Positions 8,735 through 20,281 of a stretch of DNA of 64,000 bases are shown here, in pieces (position 1 is the stretch's first letter; each line of letters starts with the position of its first letter). This stretch comes from Streptomyces mirabilis (GTDB lineage Bacteria; Actinomycetota; Actinomycetes; Streptomycetales; Streptomycetaceae), in the NCBI RefSeq assembly GCF_039503195.1, contig NZ_JBCJKP010000001.1, forward strand, positions 248,001 through 312,000, given 5' to 3'. Under the pieces are notes generated by a model. It was not told the DNA's origin. It searched no databases and saw only the letters and a list, made by a program, of their open reading frames with translations. Position numbers and translations under genes: made by a program.

Positions 8735-9981
8735 GCCGCCGCCTCGCCGCGCTCAACCAGGATGCCGTTCTCGAACCTCGCGCCGGAGCGGACCAGGGCG
8801 ACGAGGTGGGCTCCGGTGATCGCTCGCCAGCGGTCCTGGGCGGACTCGACGAGCTTGAACACCATCGCCAGGGCCGCGGCCGGGCTGCCGGCCCCGCGGG
8901 TGACCTTGGTCCGCAGCTTGACCGTGGAGAACGTGGACTCGATCGGGTTTGTGGTCCGCAGGTGGACCCAGTGCTCGGCTGGGAAGTCGTAGAACGCCAG
9001 TAGCTCTTCCTGGTCGTCGGTGATCTTCGCGACTGCCTTGGGCCACTTGGTGCCGTAGGTCTTCGCGAACGCCTCGATCGCCTTCTCCGCGTGCGTGCGG
9101 TCCTCGGCGTTGTAGATCTCCTGCATCGCCTTCGTCGCGCCCGGCTGCGCGGACTTCGGCAGGGTGTTCGAGACATTGCGGGCCTTGTGGACCCAGCACC
9201 TCTGGTGCCGGGCGGCGGGGAACACCTCGGCCAGGGCCTTCCACAACCCCATCGCGCCGTCGCCGACCACCAGCTCGGGGTCGCGCATGCCACGTCGGCG
9301 GCAGTCGCGCAGCAGGTCGGCCCACGACTCCGTCGACTCGCGCAGCCCTTCCGCCAGCGCGACCAGCTCCTTGGTGCCGTCCAGTCGCACCCCGAGCAGC
9401 ACCAGCACACAGGAGTGGGCTTGTCCGAGCCGGACCTTGGGGTGCACGCCGTCGGCCCACACGTAGACGAAGTCGCACCCCGAAAGGTCCCGGTCCTGGA
9501 AGGCGGCGTGGTCCTGGCCCCACTGCTTCGTCAGCCGGGTCACGGTCGCCGGCGAGAGCCCGGCCGCCGAGCCGAGGAACTGCTCCAGCGCGGGCACGAA
9601 GTCTCCCGAGGACAGTCCGTGCAGGTAGAGCAGCGGAAGTACCTCGCTCACCTTCGGCGACTTGCGGCACCACGGGGCCAGGATCTTCGAGGAGAACCGC
9701 TTGCGCTGCCCGGTCGCTTCGTCCACGCGCCGGTCGTTCACCCGGGGCGCGGCCACCTCGACCGGGCCGGCCGCAGTGACCACGGTGCGGGGCCGGTGGC
9801 GGCCGTTGCGCACCACCAGGCGGTGCCCGAGCTCATCACGCTCGGCAGCCAACTCGGCTATGTACTGGTTGACTTCCGCCTCCAGCGCGGCGGCGAGCAT
9901 CCGCCTGGCGCCCTCGCGGACGATCTCATCGATCATGGAGCCGGACTCGGTGGAACCCTCGGCACTCACTACGCTGAGCAC
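8731..9981 (-). CDS. IS256-family (Mutator-type) transposase
   Basis: A 416-residue transposase matching the full length of the family. The catalytic triad sits in YVWADGVH, VVGDGAMGLW and TTNPIESTFSTV. Family blocks include CWVHKARNVSNTLP and the N-terminal EVNQYIAELAAERDE. It starts with GTG at 9981, with another GTG five codons in. Its TGA overlaps the ATG of the downstream phosphatase-like gene. No frameshift or missing catalytic residue is seen, so it should be active if expressed. Confidence 0.93.
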   Translation of the reverse strand: MLSVVSAEGSTESGSMIDEIVREGARRMLAAALEAEVNQYIAELAAERDELGHRLVVRNGRHRPRTVVTAAGPVEVAAPRVNDRRVDEATGQRKRFSSKILAPWCRKSPKVSEVLPLLYLHGLSSGDFVPALEQFLGSAAGLSPATVTRLTKQWGQDHAAFQDRDLSGCDFVYVWADGVHPKVRLGQAHSCVLVLLGVRLDGTKELVALAEGLRESTESWADLLRDCRRRGMRDPELVVGDGAMGLWKALAEVFPAARHQRCWVHKARNVSNTLPKSAQPGATKAMQEIYNAEDRTHAEKAIEAFAKTYGTKWPKAVAKITDDQEELLAFYDFPAEHWVHLRTTNPIESTFSTVKLRTKVTRGAGSPAAALAMVFKLVESAQDRWRAITGAHLVALVRSGARFENGILVERGEAAA

Positions 9982-10112
9982 GGGCGTGCCTTCCCGACCC
10001 GCGCCGCGAACGCGGGCCTACTCGGTGACCATCACAGGATCATTCGGGAAGGTACGCCCTCCGCGTGCCCTCCGGGGTTGATCCACAAGTCCTGAGCATT
10101 GCTCAGATCGTC

Positions 10113-10274
10113 GCGTTCGGCGCGGATGCGGGTCAGGTTTTGCTGCTGCTTGTCCGCGCGGGCTCGCGCCGACTCGGGCACGGTCTCGGGAAGGGGGGCG
10201 CGGCCCCTGACCAGGGCGTAGAACAGGTCCTTGAGGCCGGTGTGCTTGTGGGTGAGCTCAGCCTGAACTGACAC
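10113..10274 (-). pseudogene. N-terminal fragment of the coiled-coil protein split by the IS256 element
   Basis: About 54 residues on the minus strand, with KHTGLKDLFYALVRGR followed by a charged helix QQQNLTRIRAERDDL. The segment runs directly into the target duplication and then the right inverted end of the IS256 element. The continuation is at 7712-7858. The helical, charged composition fits one coiled-coil protein. A start near 10274 (ATG) is possible, but the gene may also have been truncated further upstream. No function is assigned. Confidence 0.45.
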
Positions 10275-10620
10275 GAAGCCGCCACACGAGCGTACGGCCG
10301 CTCGGCCGGACGGCTACGTCTACAGCGCGCCGCTCGCCCAGCTGCGCGCGGCAGGCATCCGCTGCCTGCCCTGGCGCGACAAGTGCGGGGGTACCTACGT
10401 CCGCATTCCTCTTGCCGACAGGCACCGCCGCCAACTTGGGAATCCCACTCAAGCGGGCATCCCTTGCCGTCGCAGGAGATCAGACCAGATCCGCCCCGAC
10501 ACCCGCAGTTACCACGGAGTTGAAGCAGCAGCTGCAACCCCCCACGCGATCACTATGCGTTGACCTCAGCACGAGCCCAGGAAGCGTCCAACTTAGTTCG
10601 GTCAACGGGACGTTCGTTGC
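10275..10620. other. Stretch with no recognisable gene
   Basis: No frame here matches a known family or shows a credible start with a ribosome site. It lies between two remnants and is probably decayed mobile DNA. Confidence 0.4.
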
Positions 10621-10842
10621 TCGCTCCTCCGGCCAGACCTGGCCCAGCTCGGCCGGTTGGAGGAGATCCGCGACAACCTCATTGCCCGAATCGCCGAGGC
10701 CGAGCGCGAAGGCTGGCTCGGCGAGGTCGAGGGGCTTCGAGTCAGCCTGGCCGGCGCCGAAGACAAGCTCTCCCAGCTGGCCAGAAGCGCCACGAGCGCG
10801 GCGGTCGACCTCCCGATGCCGATGCTGCGGAGTGACCGATAA
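10621..10842 (+). pseudogene. C-terminal tail of a site-specific integrase (module copy 1)
   Basis: About 73 residues that read LRPDLAQLGRLEEIRDNL, IAEAEREGWLGEVEGL and SLAGAEDKL before a stop at 10842. This helical tail is typical of the C-terminal end of Streptomyces integrases, though I assign the family only by resemblance. No catalytic part is upstream. A related copy lies at 11658-11888 with the same order of motifs. A SUKH-family gene follows each copy on the opposite strand, so the pair forms a repeated module. Confidence 0.5.
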
Positions 10843-10892
10843 TGCGCCCCATCACTTGCTTCAGAGTGGCAGGCCCCCGTGAGGCAGCCGGA

Positions 10893-11474
10893 TCAGAACG
10901 GTTCAAAGCTCGGCCCGACCGGACCAATCTCGCCGTGCTCTGCCAGTTCGTTCAGGTCTTCCGGCTCAAGGAACTCCAGGGCATCTGGGTCGATCCCGTG
11001 GTGCGGGTCCACGTCGCGCAGGCGCTTGACGAAGGCGAGCACGAAGTCGGTGAACGGTCCATCGAAGACCTCGGGGTCGGCCCCGTTGATGTTCGTGACG
11101 ATCTTCCAGCGGTCAGGGTCCGGGTCGCATGGCCAGAAGAAGTGCTCGTCGCCGGAGTAGTCGTATCCCCAGGAGATCAGGCCGCCCGAGGCGGGGTGGA
11201 ACCGGAATGGGTACTCGTCAAAGTCACGTCGCCACGACTGGCTGAACGATTCGTGGATCTTCCGCATCCGATCAAGCAGTGGGCTGGACCCGCAGGGGTG
11301 GAAGACCACCAGCTCTCCGCAGATCAAACCGGTGCCATAGGCGTCAAGGAACGCCTTGAAGTCGCCTGGCAGCGCTGAGCCGACATAGCTCTCGACCTCG
11401 GCCCAGTCGTCGGGGGATGGGGCTCGGACCGGTGGCGGACCGAACAGTTGCACCAGGCCATCCAAGCCCGCCAT
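10893..11474 (-). CDS. SMI1/KNR4 (SUKH) family protein, likely immunity type
   Basis: A 193-residue protein of the SMI1/KNR4 superfamily. The typical early block WAEVESYVGSALPGDFKAFL is present, then a FHPASGGLISWGYDY strand region and DPDRWKIV. SUKH proteins in bacteria commonly act as cytoplasmic immunity proteins that bind and neutralise polymorphic toxins. No toxin gene is adjacent, so it may be an orphan immunity gene. The ATG at 11474 is preferred because AGGTGGGG lies just upstream; a GTG three codons earlier is possible. It runs opposite to the integrase-tail remnant and converges with it. Confidence 0.8.
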   Translation of the reverse strand: MAGLDGLVQLFGPPPVRAPSPDDWAEVESYVGSALPGDFKAFLDAYGTGLICGELVVFHPCGSSPLLDRMRKIHESFSQSWRRDFDEYPFRFHPASGGLISWGYDYSGDEHFFWPCDPDPDRWKIVTNINGADPEVFDGPFTDFVLAFVKRLRDVDPHHGIDPDALEFLEPEDLNELAEHGEIGPVGPSFEPF

Positions 11475-11657
11475 ACGCCCCACCTGCCTGATCGTCGCTT
11501 GCTGGCGGCAAACCTAGTCAGACGCGGCTGCGGGGATCAAGGGGGAGCGGGATCGGCAGGTATCCCCCTGAGTCACATCACGATGTTGATCGCTCGCGCC
11601 TACGGCAACCAAAGTGCATAAGCAGCGAAGTTCAGAGAAGCCTGCGTTCGATGTCCG

Positions 11658-11888
11658 ATGCTCCGTGGCGACCCCCATCAGCGCCGTCGACTGGAAGAGA
11701 TCATCCGCAACCTCGGTGACCGCATCGAGGAAGCCCGCGCCAACGGCTGGCTCGGCGAGGTCCAAGGACTCCAGATCAGTTTCGACGCCGCGCGCAACAA
11801 ACTCGCTTCGCTCGACCGCCTCACCCGGAACCGCAACCGCACCCCGGTCTCCCTGGGTATGCCGATCATCTCCGGAGAAGTACGATGA
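11658..11888 (+). pseudogene. C-terminal tail of a site-specific integrase (module copy 2)
   Basis: About 76 residues that read LRGDPHQRRRLEEIIRNL, IEEARANGWLGEVQGL and ISFDAARNKLASLDRL. Aligned by eye with 10621-10842, roughly half of the positions are identical and the spacing is conserved. The catalytic integrase core is absent here too. A SUKH gene lies just downstream on the opposite strand, as for copy 1. Confidence 0.5.
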
Positions 11889-11917
11889 GCGCCGCTCTGT
11901 CCCAGAGGAGGCCCGTG

Positions 11918-12442
11918 TCAAGCCGATGCGGAGTCGCCAGGGTCGCCACCGAAGGTGCTGCCTGCAGTGAGGCTCTCGACGACGCCCTGAAGTCACTCGC
12001 AAGTGCGAGTTCGATGTCGAGGTCGGTATCGAACCAGGTGACCGATGGTTCACCGTTCGGGCCGCAGCCCCGGTAGTCGAGACCGATCCAGCAGTGCCCG
12101 TCACCAGAGAGAAGCACGACCGACGTTGGCAGATCCCACTCTCTGACCAGATAGGGGGGTGTCGAGCAACGATGTCATCCGCTCGCGTCGCCCGACGCCC
12201 ATCAGATCTTCAAAGGGCACGTGGCCTTCACCCCACGACGTGGGTCGGTGGGTGGGGAAGGCGTTGAGACCAGGGGCAACGCTGCCACCGTTTCGGACAC
12301 GGAGAAGGTCGAGCAGCACGGCGGGCAGCGTCACGCCGAGCACGCGTTCGGCCTCCCTCATTGCTTCCTCGGTGAGCGGCAGTTGGACGCCGTAGTCACC
12401 GTCGCCCCAGAACGCCGCCTTGATCTCGTCGAATCGCGCCAT
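11918..12442 (-). pseudogene. Second SMI1/KNR4 (SUKH) family gene, two frameshifts
   Basis: The start ATG at 12442 opens a SUKH-like N-terminus (PLTEEAMREAERVLGVTLP, then LLDLLRVRNGG). At a run of six G (12154-12159, C on the coding strand) the frame shifts. The continuation reads YLVREWDLPTSVVLLSGDG and HCWIGLDYRG, a conserved SUKH core. A second shift near 11990 restores VVESLTAGSTFGGDPGD before a TGA at 11918. With both shifts corrected the product is about 174 residues. One of the breaks is at a homopolymer, so sequencing error is possible. Confidence 0.65.
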
Positions 12443-12830
12443 GGCAAGCAGCCTAGGCCCGGCCGATCTGGTCCGATCGCTGCCCCCCTCCCTAGTCCGG
12501 AAAGCTGTTCCTGCTCCCTGTGCGTCTACGCCTCACGCCACGACACGCTGCTCTCCTCCAGACGGCGGCCGCGGGTGGCCGACCTGTATTGCGAGGTCGA
12601 ACAAGTGCGGGGAGACAGCTTCCGCGCGGACTGGAGGCTCACCGACCTGATCCGGCACGCCAAGATCTGTGGAGCACCCGACCCCGGACATCATCTGCCC
12701 TGACGACGGACCCGAATTCGCCGAACTCCAGGCACAGGTAGGGGCTGCAGTCAACTTGACCCGGCTGTTAACGAGCGGGCTTGGCGGTAGGGCACCACTG
12801 GCCGTGGTGTGGCCTCCTCCGTCCAGACAC
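12443..12830. other. Unassigned stretch, possible right end and guide-RNA region of the TnpB element
   Basis: No frame is recognised. The part nearest the TnpB stop (about 12740-12830) is where the right end and the omega-RNA of an IS605/IS607-type element would lie. I could not identify the end hairpin with confidence. Confidence 0.3.
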
Positions 12831-13976
12831 CTAGAAAGGTGCTGGGACGCGTGACTCACGCCCCGCAATCCACACAGCCTCACCGCGAGCGGCGATGTTG
12901 TGGGAAGCGTTCCGGTCGGCGTGGGCAACGACCCCGCACTTCCGGCAAATGAAGAGGGCCTGGTCGACCCGGTTCTTCTTCTCGATGTGGTGGCACTCGG
13001 CGCATTCCTGGCTGGTGTACGCCGGATCGACGTACACCAGCGGGACGCCTGCCCGGCGTGCCTTGTACTCAACGAACTGCCCGAGCTGGTGGAAGGCCCA
13101 GGAGTGGAGCGTGACCCGTTGGGGCTTGCGGAGCCGTACCCTCTGCCGGATCCCGCCCAGATCTTCCAGGGCGATGCCGGACGAGGTGCGTTCAGCCTCG
13201 GTCACGATCTGTTTCGCGATGATGTGGTTGACGTTAGCGGCGTGCCGCGCTTCGTTGCGGCGCCGGTTCTTGAGCCGTCGCCGGGCGGACTTGGTGCCCT
13301 TGGCCTGCAACTTCTTCCGCAGGTCGAGCTGCCGCTTACCGTGCCGGTTCAGGCCGCGACCGGCCGCCCGGTATCCGGTGGACGTGGTGGCGATGTTGGC
13401 GATGCCTAGGTCCACGCCGATGAACTGGCCGGGCTCATACTGCTCGGCCTCGGGAACCTCGCACACGGCGATCAGGTAGAAGACGCCGTCACGTTCGATC
13501 AGGTCCGATTCGCCCTTGCGGTACTCCCGTAAAGTTTTCAGCGCGTCCGGGGAGCAGGCGAAGCGGACGTTCTTGAGTCGTCCGACGGTGGTCCAGATGG
13601 AGACGGTCTGCGCGTCGTACTGCCAGGACAAGCATCGGTCGTCAAACGGGTGCGCGGCCTCAGGGCGGAAGGCGACCGGCTTGGACTCGGCCTTCTTCCG
13701 GCGCTTCGAGCCGGGCTTGCCGAGGTTCCCCGCCCGCAGGTTCGCCCGCAGCGTGGTGTAGGCGTCCACGACTTTCCTGATCGTGTGCTGCGCGGCCTGC
13801 GCTCCGAGACCGGCCGCTTTCAGCTCGGCGTAGGTGTGCTTGCGCAGCTCGTACTCGCGCGGCACACCACGGGCGAAAGCCACCCCGGACACCCAGTTGG
13901 CCCGGTCATTGACCGTGTGCAAGGTCGCGCCGACAGCGGATGCCTGCGCGGCATCCGGCACCAGTTTGACTTGCCT
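12831..13976 (-). CDS. tnpB: IS605/IS607-type TnpB RNA-guided endonuclease, start unclear
   Basis: About 381 residues of TnpB. The RuvC-like catalytic residues are in FIGVDLGIANIATTS (Asp), SGIALEDLGGI (Glu) and VVAHADRNASHN (Asp). A zinc ribbon (ECAECHHIEK then FICRKCG) precedes the last Asp. The N-terminal wedge/REC part has YELRKHTYAELKAAGLGAQA and a basic SKRRKKAESKP stretch. TnpB proteins use an omega-RNA from the element end to cut DNA and favour element retention. The frame is open upstream to 14309, but residues before RQVKLVPD do not fit the family and no good start is visible. The first few codons may be lost. Confidence 0.85.
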   Translation of the reverse strand, partial: RQVKLVPDAAQASAVGATLHTVNDRANWVSGVAFARGVPREYELRKHTYAELKAAGLGAQAAQHTIRKVVDAYTTLRANLRAGNLGKPGSKRRKKAESKPVAFRPEAAHPFDDRCLSWQYDAQTVSIWTTVGRLKNVRFACSPDALKTLREYRKGESDLIERDGVFYLIAVCEVPEAEQYEPGQFIGVDLGIANIATTSTGYRAAGRGLNRHGKRQLDLRKKLQAKGTKSARRRLKNRRRNEARHAANVNHIIAKQIVTEAERTSSGIALEDLGGIRQRVRLRKPQRVTLHSWAFHQLGQFVEYKARRAGVPLVYVDPAYTSQECAECHHIEKKNRVDQALFICRKCGVVAHADRNASHNIAARGEAVWIAGRESRVPAPF

Positions 13977-14043
13977 CGACGTTCTCCACCCACGGGTGCG
14001 TACGGCCGGGGGCCCCGCGACCTGGGCGAGCTGGACGCCCGTC

Positions 14044-14891
14044 TCTCCCGCACGTCCGGAGACGGACGGGGGCGAGAACTCCGGCGAGGAGAGCACGGCG
14101 CAGGAGGTTGAGGAGAGCGAGGCGCACGACCTGCACGCGCCGGAGATCCGGGTCCTGGGCCCGGTCGAGGTGACGGGCGTGGACAGCACCGGCCACGGCC
14201 CGCGGATCGCCCAGCTCGCCGCGCTGCTGTACTTCCGGCCCGGGCGCAGCGCGGACGTGCTGTGCGCTGACATGGATCCTGTCAGCCCCTGGTCGGCGAG
14301 CACCCTCAATGCCCGGCTGCAGGGGCTGCGCCGCTCCCTGGGCAGCGATCCCGCCGGCCACCCCTACGTGCCGCGCCGCAAGTCCGGCGAGGACCCCTAC
14401 CGGCTGTGCCCCGGCGTGCGCTGCGACTGGACTCGCTTCCTTCAACTCGCCGACGCGCCCTGCCCCCGGGCCCGGCCGGCCTGCCAGGCCTGGAGAGAGC
14501 GCTCGCTCTGGTGCGGGGCCGGCCGTTTGGAGGCAGGCCCCTGCCCTGGGCCGAGCCCTACCAGCAGGAGATGATCACCCGGATCATCGACGTGGCGCAC
14601 ACCGTGGCCACTTACCGCACCCCCGCGGGTCCGCACCACTACCTCAGCGCGGCCCGACAGGCCGTCGCGACCGGTCTCGACGTGGACGACGCGGCAGAGC
14701 TGCTGTACCGGGACTGGATGCGAATCGAGCACGCCGCCGGAAACCGACAGGGCCTCCACACCGCCATCACCCGCGTCCAACAGGTCAACCGCGCTTTGGA
14801 CTGCTCACTAGAGATCGAGACCGAACTGCTTATCAACGAACTGCTCAAAGGCCCGGATACGGCGGTGCGCAATGCAGGGTCCACGATCTGA
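14044..14891 (+). pseudogene. C-terminal part of a BTAD-domain (SARP-like) regulator, frameshifted
   Basis: The frame shows the DNA-binding and bacterial transcriptional activator regions of a large SARP-like regulator: IRVLGPVEVTGVDSTG, ARLQGLRRSLGSDPAGH and GEDPYRLCPGVRCDW. At about 14460 one base is missing, and the continuation reads GLPGLERALALVRGRPFGG and RPLPWAEPYQQEMITRI in the next frame to a TGA at 14889. The N-terminal membrane/LysM part usual for this type is absent because the TnpB element abuts it. Such regulators activate secondary-metabolite genes or sit in integrative elements. This copy looks inactive. Confidence 0.65.
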
Positions 14892-14950
14892 GCAATTCCG
14901 CGTGCTCATGAGCACTGTCCGAGCAAATCCGGGTGACCATGAGCACTGAC
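14890..14950. repeat. Two 30-bp imperfect direct repeats
   Basis: 14890-14919 and 14921-14950 match at 25 of 30 positions, sharing GAGCAA, ATCATGAGCACTG-like ends and a 31-bp period. They begin at the stop codon of the broken BTAD regulator. Confidence 0.5.
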
Positions 14951-15115
14951 TCAGCGACCGCCCTGGCTCGCGGGGTGTCCCCATCCGCCCGACCTCTACG
15001 GGCCCGCGGCCGGTAAAATCTCCTCCCCACCGTGACGGTATGGCCCGAACTTGCCGGTGGGTGACAGTGCGTGGTGAAGTCCGGTAGTGGGCGTGTGCGG
15101 TGAGGACCGCCCCGG

Positions 15116-18006
<2,891 letters not shown>

Positions 18007-18010
<4 letters not shown>

Positions 18011-19245
18011 GCCCCTCGCTGCCCGGCCAGCGCCGTGCGCCCGCCCGCGGCAGGCACGCCTTCGCCGCGACCTGGTGGGGCCAGGCATGGGTAACCGCCC
18101 TGGAGGACTCCACTCTCGACGCCGGGCGTCTGTCCCGCGGACGCACCTACGCCCGCAAGGGCATGGTCGGCCCGACCACCATCGCCCCCGGCCATATCAA
18201 GGCCTCTGTCCAGGGCAGCCAGCCGCGCCCCTACCGATCCTCGGTCCACCTGCCCGTCCTCACCGACGCCCAGTGGGACACACTGCTGGATGCCGTCGCG
18301 GCCCGTGCCGGGCATCTCGCCGCGCTCCTCGACGGCGAGATGCCCGCCCAACTCGTCGACGCCGCCCGCCAGGCAGGCGTCCCACTGCTGCCGCAGCCCA
18401 CCGAACTCGACCCGGACTGCTCCTGCCCCGACTGGGGATACCCCTGCAAGCACGCCGCCGCGCTCTGCTACGCCATCGCCGCGACCATCGACACCGACCC
18501 GTTCGTGCTCTTCGCGCTGCGCGGTCGCAGCCGCGAGGAGGTCCTCGCCCAACTGCGCGCACGCCGCACCACGAGCCCGGCGACGGACACCCCGCCAGCC
18601 CCGGCCGGGATCCCCGCCGCCAGCGCCTACGCCGCCTGGGCCGAACACACCCCCAAGCTGCCCGACCTCCCCGCACCATCCCCCCACGCCGCCGCCCTGC
18701 CGGTCCCCCCACCGTCCGACAGCGGCCTGTCCCTCACAGACCTGGAACGGCTCATGGCCGACGCAGCGGCACGCACAACGCAGCTGTTGTCCGGCGACAC
18801 CACTTGCCTGCACCTGACCCAGCACCAGGACGCCGTACGGATCGCCGTGAGCAGCCCCGGACCCGAGTGGTTCCATAACCTGATCCAGAACACCGGCACC
18901 AAACCGACCGCGTTCGCCCGCCTCGTCCGCGCCTGGCGCCACGGCGGTCCCACCGGCCTCACCGTCGCCGAACAACCCCACACCCCCGACCCAGCGGTGA
19001 TAGCGGCCGCCCGCACCGCCCTGACCACGACCCTCGCCGAGATGGCCACCACCCCTGTCCCCCTCAGGGCCTGGCGCAACCGCCTCACCCTCCCCGGCCA
19101 GGGCATCCAGCTGCGTCTGGGCCCCGACGCCCGCTGGTACCCCTACCTCCAGGACGACGACGGCGAATGGTGGCCCGCGGCACCAGCCGACACCGACCCC
19201 GTCGCAGCGCTCACCTCCGTCTGGCAACAGCGGTCACCGACCTGA
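18007..19245 (+). CDS. SWIM zinc-finger protein, helicase partner
   Basis: A 412-residue protein with a SWIM finger of the CxCx(n)CxH form: CSCPDWGYPCKHAAALCYA at about residues 137-155. SWIM domains bind DNA or protein and often accompany SNF2 helicases. The N-terminal RHAFAATWWGQAWVTALED is the conserved opening of this actinomycete family. The C-terminal part is rich in Ala/Pro and shows no catalytic motif. The ATG overlaps the helicase TGA (ATGA), implying translational coupling and a joint complex. No frame disruption is visible. Confidence 0.93.
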
Positions 19246-19261
19246 ACGGCGCGCAACTGGC

Positions 19262-19770
19262 GATGTAGGGGGCCCGGTGCCGGGGAACTGCCGGAGAGCC
19301 GTACGGACGCGTTGGACGGGATCGATCCGGCGTGGTGCCCTGCCTGGGGAATCGACTGGCAGCGGGGCTTCCACCTCCGGCCGGCGGGGCGCTGCCCGTA
19401 CGGGCGGGCGAGGTGCTCGTGCAGGGCGACGACCTCGGAGCCTGGACGATGGCGCAGTGGGTCGGCTGGGATGCGCTGACGCCCGCGCAGCAGTGGATGC
19501 TCGACAGCGCCCTGGGACTTGAGCCCGCCGGCGAGGCGGAGCAGCCGCCTGCACGCCGCACGCAAGCCGACCGGTGGGCCGGCCATCTCACTGCGGCTCG
19601 TCAGTTCCACGCCCGCGAGGGGCACTTGAACGTGCCGCGCAAGCAAGTCGAAGACATCGGGGGCGTCCCGGTCAAACTGGGTGGGTTCCTCGACAACACC
19701 CGCCGCAGGGGCCTCGAAACTCACTCTCGAGCGCCGCGCGGAACTCGACGCTCTCCGCATGCGCTGGTAG
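19262..19770 (+). pseudogene. Helicase-associated (HA) domain protein remnant
   Basis: Pieces of an HA-repeat protein are readable across frames: RTDALDGIDPAWCPAWGIDW, then TMAQWVGWDALTPAQQWML, HAREGHLNVPRKQVED and VKLGGFLDNTRRR. After a shift it ends with LERRAELDALRMRW before a TAG at 19770. HA repeats occur at the C-terminus of large actinomycete DEAD helicases. Here the motor part is missing and there are at least two frameshifts, so this is a relic. It directly follows the helicase-SWIM pair but is a different helicase family. Confidence 0.65.
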
Positions 19771-20281
19771 GGCCGCCGGGACGGTAGGCGGCCGCCCCGG
19801 CGAGGGAACGGCAAGGCGACCGCTCTGGCCTGCCACGGTGACCGCAGCAGGAAGCCACCTCCCGCAAACGCGTCCACGGGGAGGAAGGTGGGTCACCCAT
19901 TGTGCACGCCTGATCCACAAGAAGTGATGGACTCTCGCTTGACGCAGAAGATTGGCGTGAGCGTCGGGAACGTGAGGAGAGCCGTATGGGTTGGATGGTT
20001 GTGAAGCGATCCTTTGCCCGTACGGCTGTCTCGCATCGTATCTGCACGGGTATTTCCCAGCGCCGACTTGGGTTTCCCAGCGCCGAGTTGGCGTCGCGGT
20101 GGATGGCTCAGCAGGACTCCCGGCTGCGTGAACGCCGCGGCCGCTGCGTGCCGAGGCCGGCGGGCGACTCTGTTGCGCTATTCCTTAGCCGATCAAAGCG
20201 GGTGCCGGAATCCGACCCGCACGACCGGACGCCTGGGCCTCAAGGAGCGCCTCCCGTCGCATCACCGGCCACGCCCTGCAT
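19771..20281. other. Stretch with no recognisable gene
   Basis: No frame resembles a known family. The segment ends at the IS3 remnant and may include the lost left end of that element. Confidence 0.35.

Larger units (their letters stand above)
7867..10104 (-). mobile_element. IS256-family element carrying a histidinol-phosphatase-like passenger gene
   Basis: A 2238-bp element with 25-bp imperfect inverted ends (20 of 25 match; shared GAGCAAT and ACTTGTGG). It is flanked by an 8-bp direct duplication, AGATCGTC, at 7859-7866 and 10105-10112. IS256-family transposases make 8-9-bp duplications, which fits. The element holds the transposase (8731-9981) and, overlapping its stop, an inositol-monophosphatase-family gene whose stop codon lies inside the left inverted end. 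It interrupts a coiled-coil gene. The bounded structure shows that the enzyme gene moves, or moved, with the transposase. Confidence 0.8.

Noticed and set aside
12831..14309. A single 492-residue TnpB protein starting near 14309
   Set aside because: The first 110 residues do not fit the TnpB family and overlap a better-supported BTAD regulator on the other strand; only 12831-13976 is kept.
19913..19922. Possible extra IS256 end (GATCCACAAG)
   Set aside because: Only 10 bp match the 25-bp inverted end, which is too short to support an element.
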